A stretch of 38,586 bases of DNA from CBDDBU01 sp965226045 (lineage in GTDB: Bacteria > Pseudomonadota > Alphaproteobacteria > VGEJ01). Location: NCBI GenBank assembly GCA_965226045.1, contig CBDDBU010000016.1, forward strand, positions 1-38,586. Reading direction: 5' to 3'. Made by a program: the position numbers and the translations under genes. Of the stretch, positions 7,151 through 15,734 are shown piece after piece (the first letter of the stretch is position 1; each line of letters starts with the position of its first letter). Below the pieces are notes generated by a model. It did no database searches, was not told the origin of the DNA, and saw only the letters and a program-made list of their open reading frames with translations.

Positions 7151-10100
7151 TTACGCCGGGCTGGCGTCGAGGTCGCCGCGATGTGCGCCTCGCTCCCGAA
7201 TGCGGGTCATCCAGGCGCTCGTCTTGGCTCCGAGCGCGAGCAGACTCGGCGTCACCACGAGGGTGAGGAGCGTCGCGAAGCCGAGGCCGAAGACGACCGC
7301 CGTGGCGAGTTGGACCCACCATTGTGTGGACGGTGCGCCAACGGCGATGTCGCGAGTAATAAAGTCGATGTTGACCTGGAACACCATCGGCAGCAGGCCG
7401 CAGATCGTGGTGATCGCGGTCAGCATCACCGGGCGCAAGCGCTGGGCGCCGGTCCGGATCACCGCCTCTATCGGATCCATGCCGGCGCGTTTCAGGCGGG
7501 CGTATGTATCGATCAGGACGATATTGTTGTTGACCACGATGCCGGCAAGCGTGATGACGCCGACGCCGGTCATGACGATGCCGAACGGCTGGCCGGTGAT
7601 CAGCAGGCCCATCATGACGCCGATGGTGGAGAGGATCACGGCGCTTAGAATCAGGAACGTGTGATAGAAGCTGTTGAACTGGGTGACCAGGATGATGGCC
7701 ATGATGAACAGGGCCACCGCGAAGGCCCGCATCAGAAATTCCTGGGCTGCCTTCTGCTCCTCGTCCTCCCCCTTGAAGGTCAGTTCGACCCGCGGGTCGA
7801 TATCGGCGCTCGGCAGCCAGGCGGCGAGGTTTTCGACGATGGCGCTCGGCAGCACGCCCTCTCTAACGTTGGCCAACACCGCCATCTTGCGCCTGCCGTC
7901 GATGCGCTCGATGGTGCCGACGCGTTGCTTGGGGCTGCGCGTGACGAAGTTGCCGATCGGCACGAGCCCGTCGTCAGTGGGCACACGCAAGGTATCGAGC
8001 TGGTTGATGCCGCGATCGTCAAGCGGGAAGCGCAGCCGGATGTCGACTTCCTCGTCGGTGTCGTCGGGACGATAGTCGCCGACCTTGATGCCGTTGGTGA
8101 CGAGCTGAACCACGTTGCCCACGCGCACGATGTCGGCGCCGAAGCGGCCGGCTTGGGCGCGGTCGACGTCAAGCTCCCATTCGATGCCCGGCATCGGGCG
8201 GCTATCCTCGATGTCGATCAGGCCGTCTAGGGACTCGAAGTAGCGGCGCACCTTCACGACCTCGGGCGCCAGCAGCTCGGGAAATCGCGAGGTCAGTTGC
8301 AGCTGTACAGGTTTGCCGGTCGGCGGGCCGACCTCCGGCTCGCGCGCCTCTACGACGAGACCAGAAATGTCGTCGGTACGGGCGCGGATATCGGCGAGGA
8401 TCACCGCCGAGGGCCGCCGCTCCTGCCACTCCTTGAACTCGAGCGTGATCGTTCCGATAACATCCTCGGAGGCTTCCTGGCCTTGGGCTTGCTGGCCGGA
8501 ACGGGTGTAGACGGAAGCAAAGTCGTCGAGCTCGAGTACGCGGTTCTCGACTTCTCTCACCAGTGCGTCTTTCTCGTCGACCGACATGTTGCCACGGGCG
8601 TGGATCAGCACGATCGCCTGCTCGGGCTCGACGTTGGGGAAGAACTCGACCCCGTTGCCGTGGGTGGCGTAGTAGTACTGAACGCCCACCAGCGTGCCGA
8701 TCGCCACCAACACGATGAGCAACGGAAAGCGCACGATCAGGCGCATCGCCTTGACGTAAACGCCCGTCAGGCCGCGAATATCCTCCAGCGCGCCGCTGTC
8801 CATTGCGGCCAACGAGGAGAGGGCCCGCTGATCGGTGGCGCCGGCCCGCCCGAGCTGGGCACCCAGTGTCGGCACGAAGATCAACGCCATCAGGAGCGAG
8901 CCGAACAGCGTCGTGATCAACGTGATCGGCAAGAACACCATGAACTTGCCGACCACCCCGGGCCAAAACAAGAGCGGCATGAAGGCGGCCAGGGTTGTCG
9001 CGGTCGAGGCGATGATCGGCCAGGCCATCCGTTTGGCGGCTTCGGCATAGGCGATGCGGCGATGCACCCTTTCGGCCATCTTGCGATCGGCGTACTCGGT
9101 CACGACGATCGCGCCATCGACCAGCATCCCGACCGCGAGGATCAGGCTGAACAGGACCACGATGTTGATGGTCATGCCGAAGATGTAGAGATAGAGAATG
9201 CCGATCAGGAACGAACTGGGGATTGCCAAGCCCACCAGCCCGGCGGTGCGCAGACCGAGCGCCGCGACCACTACGATCATGACCAACAGAATGGCGCTGA
9301 TCACGTTGTTCTGCAGGTCGGTCAGCATGTTGCGGATGTCGTCGGATTTGTCCTGGCTGAAGGTGACGCGGATGCCGTTCGGCCACCCGGCCTGCTCGGC
9401 CGCGACGATGGCGCGCACCGCCCCGACCGTGTCGATGATGTTCTGGCCCAGGCGCTTGCGAATTTCGAACGCCACCGCCGGCTCGCCGCTCAGTCGCGCG
9501 TAGCTCGCCGAATCCTTGAAGGTGCGGCGAATGTCGGCGATATCGGCCAATGTCACGACGCCGTCGCCGCGCACCTTGATCGGCAGGTCGAGCACGTCCT
9601 TGGCAGTCTTGAACAGGCCCGGCACCTTGACCGAGAAGCCGCCCGCGCCGGTGTCGACGGAGCCCGCCGCGACCAGGCGGTTGTTGAGATTGACCGCGTT
9701 GATCAGCTCTTGCTGGGAAATCTCGTAGGACTCGAGCAGCATCGGATCGACCAACACCTCGAGCACGTCCTCGCGTTCGCCAGCGATGTCCGCCGACAGG
9801 ACGCCGGGCAGACCTTCCACCGTATCCTGCAACTTGCGCGCGATGCGCAACAGTGAACGAGCCGGCACGTCGCCCGAGAGCGTTAACACCAGGACCGGGA
9901 ACAGACCGACATTGACCTCCTCGACGGTCGGGTCGTCGGTGTCTTCTGGAAGCTCGACCTTGGCGATGTCGACCTTCTCGCGCACGTCGCCCATCGCCGT
10001 ATCGGCGTCGAAACCGGCCTCGAACTCCAGCACCACCGAGGCAAAGCCGTCGGCGGCCGTCGCGCGCATCTCCTTGACGCCCTCGATCGAGCGCAGTTCG

Positions 10101-10309
10101 AGCTCCATGGGTCGCACCAGCAGCCGCTCGGCGTCCTCGGGCGAGATGCCGTCGTGCGACATCGACACATAGATGATGGGGATGTTGACGTCGGGGTCGG
10201 CTTCCTTCGCAATATCGTTGTAGGCGAATACGCCGGCGATCAGGATGAGCACCAGGGTCGCGATGACGGTGCGCGACCGGTCGATGGCGGCGTCGATAAT
10301 CGCGTTCAC
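7151..10309 (-). CDS. RND efflux pump, inner-membrane transporter (AcrB/HAE1-like)
   Basis: A 1052-residue inner-membrane pump that uses the proton gradient to drive export. The N-terminus (NAIIDAAIDRSRTVIATLVL) is the first membrane helix, followed by the conserved A.PDV..P...V run (ADPDVNIPIIYVSMSHDG). Two periplasmic porter regions each precede a block of helices near residues 330-530 and 850-1040. The helix-4 proton-relay region reads AVGMLVDGAIVVTEYADR, with one Asp where AcrB has two. The start is GTG 10309-10307, which overlaps the TGA of the adaptor gene (GTGA), so the two are translationally coupled. An open frame reaches 10411 but would lie inside the adaptor gene. With the adaptor and an outer-membrane channel encoded elsewhere, it forms a tripartite exporter. 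Substrates cannot be inferred; the PadR gene suggests induction by small molecules. Confidence 0.93.
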   Translation of the reverse strand: MNAIIDAAIDRSRTVIATLVLILIAGVFAYNDIAKEADPDVNIPIIYVSMSHDGISPEDAERLLVRPMELELRSIEGVKEMRATAADGFASVVLEFEAGFDADTAMGDVREKVDIAKVELPEDTDDPTVEEVNVGLFPVLVLTLSGDVPARSLLRIARKLQDTVEGLPGVLSADIAGEREDVLEVLVDPMLLESYEISQQELINAVNLNNRLVAAGSVDTGAGGFSVKVPGLFKTAKDVLDLPIKVRGDGVVTLADIADIRRTFKDSASYARLSGEPAVAFEIRKRLGQNIIDTVGAVRAIVAAEQAGWPNGIRVTFSQDKSDDIRNMLTDLQNNVISAILLVMIVVVAALGLRTAGLVGLAIPSSFLIGILYLYIFGMTINIVVLFSLILAVGMLVDGAIVVTEYADRKMAERVHRRIAYAEAAKRMAWPIIASTATTLAAFMPLLFWPGVVGKFMVFLPITLITTLFGSLLMALIFVPTLGAQLGRAGATDQRALSSLAAMDSGALEDIRGLTGVYVKAMRLIVRFPLLIVLVAIGTLVGVQYYYATHGNGVEFFPNVEPEQAIVLIHARGNMSVDEKDALVREVENRVLELDDFASVYTRSGQQAQGQEASEDVIGTITLEFKEWQERRPSAVILADIRARTDDISGLVVEAREPEVGPPTGKPVQLQLTSRFPELLAPEVVKVRRYFESLDGLIDIEDSRPMPGIEWELDVDRAQAGRFGADIVRVGNVVQLVTNGIKVGDYRPDDTDEEVDIRLRFPLDDRGINQLDTLRVPTDDGLVPIGNFVTRSPKQRVGTIERIDGRRKMAVLANVREGVLPSAIVENLAAWLPSADIDPRVELTFKGEDEEQKAAQEFLMRAFAVALFIMAIILVTQFNSFYHTFLILSAVILSTIGVMMGLLITGQPFGIVMTGVGVITLAGIVVNNNIVLIDTYARLKRAGMDPIEAVIRTGAQRLRPVMLTAITTICGLLPMVFQVNIDFITRDIAVGAPSTQWWVQLATAVVFGLGFATLLTLVVTPSLLALGAKTSAWMTRIRERGAHRGDLDASPA

Positions 10310-11406
10310 GAGGCGTCCTCCTCGCGGGCGATCCTCACCTGATCGCCGTCGCGAACATACTCCTGGCCGACCACGATCAGATCGATCGTCGCCGGCAACC
10401 CACTCAGCCACACGCCATCGCTGTTCTCGCCGATGATCTCGGCGCGGCGGAAGGAGACGCGCTTGCCGGCGTCGACTAAACGCACCCCGACCACGCCGTC
10501 CTCGTCGAGGGTCAGCACGGCCGGTGACACGAAGTGGGCGGGCCCGGTACTGACCTTGATCCGGATCTCGGCGGTCACGCCATCGCGCAGCCCGCGATCG
10601 TCGTTGGGCACTTCGAGCTCGATCCGGAAGGTGCGGGTCGCCGGCTCGGCCACGGTGCCGATGTAGCGGACACGACCTTCGCGAACCTGGCCGTCGATCA
10701 GCTCAGCGGAGCCCGGCGCGCCCAGTTTGATCTTGACGACGTCGCGCTCCGAGACTTGACCGACCACGAGGTAGGGGTCCTGGTCGACCACGGTGCCAAC
10801 GTCCTGGCCCTCCATCACGTAATCGCCGACTTCGACGTGGCGCACTTCCAGCACGCCATCGAACGGCGCCCGGACCTCGGTATCGTCAATCTCCTCGTCG
10901 ATCTGCGTCACCAGTGTGTAGGCGGCTTCGAGTTGCGCGGACGCCTGGGCGACCCCGACCTCACCGCGATGGCCGCGCCGGTTGAGCGTTACCGCGGCCT
11001 CGTGCTCAAGCTCGCGTTGAGCGACCAGGGCCTGCGCCTCGGCCATTCTCGCCGCACGATTGGCCATATCGAGGCGCGCGATGACTTGCCCCGCTGTGAC
11101 GCGTCCGCCCTTCTCGACTAGGACCTCGTTGACGCGCCCATCGATCTCGGCCTTGAGGTCGACCCAGCGGACGGCTTCCGTGCGGCCCCGGACGATGACG
11201 TGGCGGTCGTAGGGTTCGGCCTCGAGACGCCGCACCCGCACCGTGACCAAGTGGTCGACCGGCGCCTCGACATCGGCTGCGGCCGTGGCCTCCAGCGCCG
11301 CCTCCTGTTTGACGGCATCCGCGTCCGCATTATCCAGCTGGCCGGAATAGAGCCAGCCGCCGATCACGGCGGCCAGGACGATGGCGATCAACAAGGTGTT
11401 GCGCAT
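10306..11406 (-). CDS. RND efflux periplasmic adaptor subunit (membrane fusion protein)
   Basis: A 366-residue adaptor linking the inner-membrane pump to an outer-membrane channel. It has an N-terminal anchor helix (LLIAIVLAAVIGGWLYSG) with no lipobox. The first lipoyl half (VDLKAEIDGRVNEVLVEKGG) is followed by an alpha-helical hairpin (MAEAQALVAQRELEHEAAV), the second lipoyl half (IDDTEVRAPFDGVLEVRHVE), a beta-barrel (YLVVGQVSERDVVKIKLG) and the membrane-proximal domain (FVSPAVLTLDEDGVVGVRLV). The start is ATG 11406-11404, two bases after the stop of the PadR gene. The hairpin is short, as in adaptors that need a partner channel with long periplasmic helices. It is the middle gene of the padR-adaptor-pump operon. 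Confidence 0.92.
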   Translation of the reverse strand: MRNTLLIAIVLAAVIGGWLYSGQLDNADADAVKQEAALEATAAADVEAPVDHLVTVRVRRLEAEPYDRHVIVRGRTEAVRWVDLKAEIDGRVNEVLVEKGGRVTAGQVIARLDMANRAARMAEAQALVAQRELEHEAAVTLNRRGHRGEVGVAQASAQLEAAYTLVTQIDEEIDDTEVRAPFDGVLEVRHVEVGDYVMEGQDVGTVVDQDPYLVVGQVSERDVVKIKLGAPGSAELIDGQVREGRVRYIGTVAEPATRTFRIELEVPNDDRGLRDGVTAEIRIKVSTGPAHFVSPAVLTLDEDGVVGVRLVDAGKRVSFRRAEIIGENSDGVWLSGLPATIDLIVVGQEYVRDGDQVRIAREEDAS

Positions 11407-11408
11407 AC

Positions 11409-11990
11409 CTAGTCCACCGGTTGGGTTTGAGCGTTCCGGGCCGTGAGAGCCGGCGATGCCGCCGGCGGCTCCGTCATCAAGTTTGCCGCTTCGACCCGAT
11501 AGCGATTCTCTTCCGTGTACGCAAGCGCCGCCCGGTACACCGCAACACCAAAGCCGCACACGAACTCGTGGCCGGCCGCCGTCGGCTTCTCGGTGCCGGC
11601 CTCAAGCTCGGCGATATGGGTGCGCCAATAGCCGACCTGCTCGTCCAGGACGCGGCTCAAGTGGCGCGTCGGCAGCAGTTCGGCGAAGGTCATGAAGACG
11701 AGGAATTCCGAACGCACCCGATCGGGCCGCGGCATGGCGGTCAGTTTGTCGAGGAAAGCAAGCCTTCCGGGCGTCGTCAGACCGTACACCTTTTTGTGGG
11801 GGCGGTTGGCCTGCGCGTGCTTGGTACAGGACACCATCCCCTCCTCGGTCAGGCGGGTCAATGCAGGGTATATGGAACCGAAGCTCGCTTCGTAAAAGTG
11901 GTTGAACGGCCCCTCGATCTTTTTCTTGATCTCGTAGCCCGACGCTTCGCCGAGCGAGAGGATACCGAGACAAAGCGTGCGAACGTTCAT
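11409..11990 (-). CDS. PadR-family transcriptional regulator of the efflux operon
   Basis: A 193-residue repressor. The N-terminal winged helix begins NVRTLCLGILSLGEASGYEI and includes the family mark FGSIYPALTRLTEEGMV, then RPHKKVYGLTTPGR. The C-terminal part (residues about 95-180) is the helical dimerisation region. ATG 11990-11988 is preferred to the upstream ATG at 12029 because AGGACC lies 5-10 bases before it and the longer form would read through the probable operator. PadR proteins repress efflux or phenolic-acid genes until an aromatic or drug-like ligand binds. It is first in the operon, with the adaptor starting two bases after its stop, so it probably controls its own synthesis and that of the pump. 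Confidence 0.92.
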   Translation of the reverse strand: MNVRTLCLGILSLGEASGYEIKKKIEGPFNHFYEASFGSIYPALTRLTEEGMVSCTKHAQANRPHKKVYGLTTPGRLAFLDKLTAMPRPDRVRSEFLVFMTFAELLPTRHLSRVLDEQVGYWRTHIAELEAGTEKPTAAGHEFVCGFGVAVYRAALAYTEENRYRVEAANLMTEPPAASPALTARNAQTQPVD

Positions 11991-12027
11991 GAGAGGTCCT
12001 ATTTGCGCAGCCCAGGCCATATTCAGC

Positions 12028-12044
12028 ATATAGCAATGCGATAT
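12028..12044. promoter_or_regulatory. Dyad operator candidate for the PadR regulator
   Basis: ATATAGCAATGCGATAT is an imperfect palindrome (one mismatch per arm besides the centre) lying 38 bp before the padR start, in an AT-rich island of this GC-rich region. It also lies in the region shared with the divergent SDR gene at 12181. PadR proteins bind AT-rich dyads of this size. Function is inferred from position and symmetry only. Confidence 0.45.
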
Positions 12045-12180
12045 ATAATGGTTAGTGATGAATCGTGTGATCGACGGTTGTCGCGGTGCCGCCTTTGTCC
12101 TCGACTATGGCGCGGTTTGCATTAGGATCATCGCGCCGCGCCGAGGCCGGCGGCGGCCGGACCGGTAGGGGACCAGCGCC

Positions 12181-12912
12181 ATGACTCTTGCGAACAAGCG
12201 AATGTTGATTGTCGGCGGCTCGAGCGGTATCGGGCTCGCGACCGCGCACGCCGCCGCCGCCGCGGGCGCCAAGGTCGCCATCGCCGGCCGTACGGCCGCG
12301 AAGCTGAAGGCCGCGGCGCGCCGGATCGGCGGTTCCGTCGACACCTACCGCGTCGATATCTCCAAGGAGAGCGCCGCGAAAGCATTGTTCGCCAAGGTCG
12401 GCAAGCTCGATCACTTGATCCTGACCGCCGCCGGCGGCGTCTTCAAGCCATTCATGGAAACGACCGCCGCCGATTTCGCGGGCGCGATCGACAGCAAGTT
12501 ATGGGGCGCCTACCACACCGTCCGCTACGGCGTTCCGCACGTCCAAAAGGGCGGCTCGATTACGCTGACCTCGGGCGTGGCGGCACACAAGCCGCTTGGT
12601 GGCCTGTCGCCCTTCGCCGCGGCCAACGCGGCCATCGAAGCGCTGTGCGAGAGCCTGGCGGTCGAACTCGCGCCGCTGCGTATCAACGTGGTCAGCCCCG
12701 GCATCATCGCCACGCCGGCGTTCGATGGCATGCCCAAGGCGGATCGTGACGCGACCTTCCGTGGCGTCGGCCGCGCGGTACCGGCCGGCCGAGTCGGGAC
12801 GGCCGAGGAACTCGCGGCGGCGTATCTCTTCCTTGCCACCAACACCTACACCACCGGCGCGATCCTCGAAATCGACGGTGGCGCCAAGCTCGCCCGCAAA
12901 CCGCTCTGGTAA
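12181..12912 (+). CDS. Short-chain dehydrogenase-like protein lacking the usual catalytic Tyr and Lys
   Basis: A 243-residue Rossmann protein of the classical SDR size. The cofactor motif GGSSGIG is at residues 12-18, and the end reads TTGAILEIDGGAKL as in active SDRs. The Ser of the active site is present (TSG, residue 131), but the YxxxK catalytic pair is F145-A-A-A-N149, and the usual NAG motif reads AAG. A subgroup of SDR proteins of unknown function, related to Listeria Lin1944, is known to lack the catalytic residues; this may belong there. It starts at ATG 12181 and is followed after 27 bp by threonine dehydrogenase on the same strand, so it may be cotranscribed. Its role could be binding or an altered reaction. 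Confidence 0.85.
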   Translation: MTLANKRMLIVGGSSGIGLATAHAAAAAGAKVAIAGRTAAKLKAAARRIGGSVDTYRVDISKESAAKALFAKVGKLDHLILTAAGGVFKPFMETTAADFAGAIDSKLWGAYHTVRYGVPHVQKGGSITLTSGVAAHKPLGGLSPFAAANAAIEALCESLAVELAPLRINVVSPGIIATPAFDGMPKADRDATFRGVGRAVPAGRVGTAEELAAAYLFLATNTYTTGAILEIDGGAKLARKPLW

Positions 12913-12939
12913 GACCCCGCTCGCCGTTTTGGTGAGACG

Positions 12940-13905
12940 ATGGCGCCGCGCCGCGTCCTTGTGACCGGAGCCGCCGGCCAGGTGGCGGCCGATCTCGTGC
13001 CAGCGCTGCGCGCGCTTCACGGCGCCGACAACGTCGTCGCGGTCGGTCATCGAACGCCTCCGCCGGAAGACCTACGGACCGCCGGGCCGTTCGAATTCGC
13101 CGATGCCTGCGATCGCGAGGCGCTGGCAGAGCTGATCCGCAAATACGATGTCGGCACCGTCTATCATCTCGCCACCATCCTCTCGGGCGCTGGCGAGCAG
13201 AACCCTGACCTTGCCTGGGACGTTAACGTCAACAGCCTCAAGGTGGTGCTCGACCTGGCCGTCGAGATGCGGCTCGATCAGGTGTTCTGGCCGAGCTCGA
13301 TCGCCGTCTTCGGTCCCACGACCCCGACCACGAACACACCCCAGCGAGCCGTGCTCGAGCCCACGACCATGTATGGGGTGAGCAAGGTGGCGGGCGAGAA
13401 CCTGTGCAACTACTACGTGGTCAAGCATCGGCTTGACGTGCGCAGCGTGCGCTATCCTGGACTCATCAATCACAAGGCCTTCTCGGGCGGCGGCACCTCG
13501 GATTACGCCGTCGAGGTTTTCATCGAAGCGATCAAGCACGGTCGCTACACCTGCTTTGTCGCGGCGCGCACGGCGATACCGATGATGTACATGGACGACG
13601 GCATCAAGGCGACGCTCGACGTGATGGCGGCCGATCCCGCCCGCCTCAGTGTGCGCACCAGCTACAACATCGCGGCGCTCACCTTCACGGCCGGTGAGAT
13701 CGCGGCCAAGGTGGCAGAGCAGGTTCCCGGATTCACATACGAATTCGCGCCCGACTTTCGCCAGGCGATCGCCGATTCATGGCCCGATTCGCTCGACGAC
13801 TCGGTGGCCCGGCGTGACTGGGGCTGGTCGCCGGACTACGACCTCGAGGCGCTGGTCGACCTCATGCTGCACGAGATGCGCAAGAAATACGGTCCGAAGT
13901 CGTAG
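12940..13905 (+). CDS. L-threonine 3-dehydrogenase, SDR (UDP-galactose epimerase-like) type
   Basis: A 321-residue enzyme that oxidises L-threonine to 2-amino-3-oxobutyrate with NAD+. The Rossmann motif is TGAAGQVA at residues 9-16, with the extended-SDR pair Y145-x-x-x-K149 in MYGVSKVAGE. Marks of the short-chain threonine dehydrogenase family are WPSSIAVFGPTTP (118-130), VRSVRYPGLI, GGGTSDYAVEVF, IPMMYMDDGIKATL and DFRQAIADSWPDSLDDS. These set it apart from sugar epimerases and from the zinc-dependent Tdh of E. coli. No 2-amino-3-ketobutyrate CoA ligase (kbl) gene is in the window, so the next step to glycine and acetyl-CoA would be encoded elsewhere, or the product may decarboxylate to aminoacetone. 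It is probably in an operon with the SDR-like gene upstream. Confidence 0.9.
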   Translation: MAPRRVLVTGAAGQVAADLVPALRALHGADNVVAVGHRTPPPEDLRTAGPFEFADACDREALAELIRKYDVGTVYHLATILSGAGEQNPDLAWDVNVNSLKVVLDLAVEMRLDQVFWPSSIAVFGPTTPTTNTPQRAVLEPTTMYGVSKVAGENLCNYYVVKHRLDVRSVRYPGLINHKAFSGGGTSDYAVEVFIEAIKHGRYTCFVAARTAIPMMYMDDGIKATLDVMAADPARLSVRTSYNIAALTFTAGEIAAKVAEQVPGFTYEFAPDFRQAIADSWPDSLDDSVARRDWGWSPDYDLEALVDLMLHEMRKKYGPKS

Positions 13906-13951
13906 GGGCGGTGTCCGAGAGTCGGTGTCCCGGAGTCGGGAAGCGGGCGCC

Positions 13952-14710
13952 TCACGCCTCTTGGCGCGGGATCACCCAGTTGGCGGCTTCCTTCCGTTTC
14001 AGGAAATCGACCGTGTAGTCGATCAGGGCGTTGCGAAACACAGTGCCCTTCTGGCCCGTCGATTCGGTCGCGAGCCCGGTCGCGCCGTAGTCGGTCAGCT
14101 CCTGGTAGTTCCAGAACTCCCGGATGTAGGGATCCTTCTGATCGACCATGCCGCGCGAGCGCTCGGGATGGGCGAGGTCGGGGCGAAAGGCCATCACCAG
14201 CGAGGTCTCCATCTCGCCGCCGTGGCCGTAGCCCTCGTACTTGTCCCACATATTCTTGTCGACCAGTTGGGCGCCCATGATCCACCACGCTTCGAGGACG
14301 GCGATGCCCACCTCGGGATTGCGCATCTTGATGTCCTGGGCGGCGACATCGATGCAGGGGATGTTGCCGTCGTGGCCGTTAATCACCAGGATTTTCTTGA
14401 AGTCCCAGTCGATGACGCACTGAAGCACGTCGCGGTAGATCGCGATATTGGTGTCGTTGGAGACCGACACGCACATCCGTTTGTGGCGGTAGTGGTCGCT
14501 CATCCCGAAAAAGGTCGGAGGTAGGACCATGGTGCCATCGACGCGCTCGGCGACGGCCAGCGCCAGATCGTGCGCGATCAGCGCATCGGTCCCGAAGGGC
14601 AGGTGGTCGCCGTGGCTCTCGCACGAGCCGATCGGCATGATCACCTTGTCGTAGCCGCCGGCCTCCAGCTCGCCGGTGTTGAGTTCCTCGAACCGTACTT
14701 TCGTGGCCAT
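13952..14710 (-). CDS. Creatininase-family metal-dependent amidohydrolase
   Basis: A 252-residue protein of the creatininase superfamily. Metal-binding and catalytic motifs are E31-S-H33-G-D35-H36-LPFGTD (residues 31-42), NGHDGN (111-116) and GHGGEMETS (162-170). Family members open cyclic amides such as creatinine or act on formamido compounds in riboflavin, F420 or mycofactocin pathways. The sequence does not decide the substrate, and no creatine or cofactor pathway genes lie nearby. The start ATG 14710 has GGAGG upstream (CGGAGGACAGG before ATG). A PhyH-type dioxygenase lies 30 bp upstream on the same strand, so the two are likely cotranscribed and may act on the same compound. Confidence 0.87.
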   Translation of the reverse strand: MATKVRFEELNTGELEAGGYDKVIMPIGSCESHGDHLPFGTDALIAHDLALAVAERVDGTMVLPPTFFGMSDHYRHKRMCVSVSNDTNIAIYRDVLQCVIDWDFKKILVINGHDGNIPCIDVAAQDIKMRNPEVGIAVLEAWWIMGAQLVDKNMWDKYEGYGHGGEMETSLVMAFRPDLAHPERSRGMVDQKDPYIREFWNYQELTDYGATGLATESTGQKGTVFRNALIDYTVDFLKRKEAANWVIPRQEA

Positions 14711-14740
14711 TCCTGTCCTCCGTTCGGCCGTTTGGGCCGC

Positions 14741-15700
14741 TCAGCCGGTGGGATTCACGTCCTGGCTGTGACGCATGTCGCGGTGCTGGCGCGCCACCGC
14801 ATCGAGTTGGTCCGCGTCCCACGCCTCTTCCTGCTGAAGCGCGAAGAGGGAGGTGTAGCCGCCCGACCAATCGGGCGGCACCAGGCAGGGCCGCGGGTCG
14901 TGCTCGGCCCACAGCGCCGGCTTGCCGCGCACGATCGTGCCCTCGTACCGGCTCGGCAGCGGGTTCGCCGTGTAGGTGAAGGCGTCGGCCGCCGAGTAGA
15001 TATTGAGCAGCAGCGGCCGCCCGAGGCCGGAGCGGTTCGGCCTAGAGCCGTGAATGGCGCGGCAGTTGTGAATCGTGATCGAGCCCGCCGGGCCCATCAA
15101 GTAGTCGACGGTATCGGCGGCGATGGTCGCGGCATCGGTATCCGACAGGCACCCGACCCACTGGCCCTGATCGTTGTATTCGTTGTACAGCGGTCCGGCG
15201 TGGCTTTTGGGAATAACGCCCAGCGGGCCTTGCTCGGGGCCGACATCGTGGAGATAGGCGCCGATGGTGAGCGGACTGTAGTTGGTGTGCGGCCAGTACT
15301 GGATGTCCTGGTGCCACTTCACCTCTTCGCCGCCGCTGGCCCATTTAAAGTTGAGTTTGGAGTGGTGGAATTTGACGTCCTCGCCGACCAGGTCGGCGGC
15401 CACATCGGCGATGATTCCGGTCGCGAATTCCCAGTAGAACGGGTGATGCTCGACCGGGCTGGTCAGCCGCCGCAGCCGGGGGGCGTCCGTGTCGTGGCCG
15501 GGCTCGAGATCGAAAATGGCGTCGGATTTGGTGAGCGCGCGGCTGCGCTCCACCATCTCCTCCGTCACCGCGCGGGCGCGCTCGACGACCGCCATCGGCA
15601 CGATCGATTCGGCCAACAGGTAGCCGTTCTCGAAGTAGAACTCCCGCTGGGCCTGGGTGAGAACGCGCGCCGGGCGCGCCAAGACTTGCGCTGGTGTCAT
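14741..15700 (-). CDS. Phytanoyl-CoA dioxygenase (PhyH) family Fe(II)/2-oxoglutarate oxygenase
   Basis: A 319-residue non-haem iron oxygenase. The facial triad is seen as H130-x-D132 in VKWHQDIQYW and H217 in the AIHGSRPNRSG region, with a nearby Arg (R220 or R223) to bind 2-oxoglutarate. The N-terminal LTQAQREFYFENGYLLAESI is the usual opening of this family. Members hydroxylate lipids, amino acids, ectoine or secondary metabolites using O2 and 2-oxoglutarate. The substrate here is unknown. It is first in a probable two-gene unit with the creatininase-family gene. All ligands for iron are present, so it should be active. Confidence 0.87.
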   Translation of the reverse strand: MTPAQVLARPARVLTQAQREFYFENGYLLAESIVPMAVVERARAVTEEMVERSRALTKSDAIFDLEPGHDTDAPRLRRLTSPVEHHPFYWEFATGIIADVAADLVGEDVKFHHSKLNFKWASGGEEVKWHQDIQYWPHTNYSPLTIGAYLHDVGPEQGPLGVIPKSHAGPLYNEYNDQGQWVGCLSDTDAATIAADTVDYLMGPAGSITIHNCRAIHGSRPNRSGLGRPLLLNIYSAADAFTYTANPLPSRYEGTIVRGKPALWAEHDPRPCLVPPDWSGGYTSLFALQQEEAWDADQLDAVARQHRDMRHSQDVNPTG

Positions 15701-15734
15701 CGGCTTCGTTCCTCTGCTTGGCGGGCCGGGATTG

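Noticed and set aside
7062..7664. A 200-codon plus-strand frame starting in the 18-bp repeat
   Set aside because: Mostly antisense to the RND pump; the repeat opens all frames because its unit is 18 bp.
8297..9856. A 519-codon plus-strand frame inside the RND pump gene
   Set aside because: Antisense shadow of the pump, His/Asp/Arg-rich, with no homology features.
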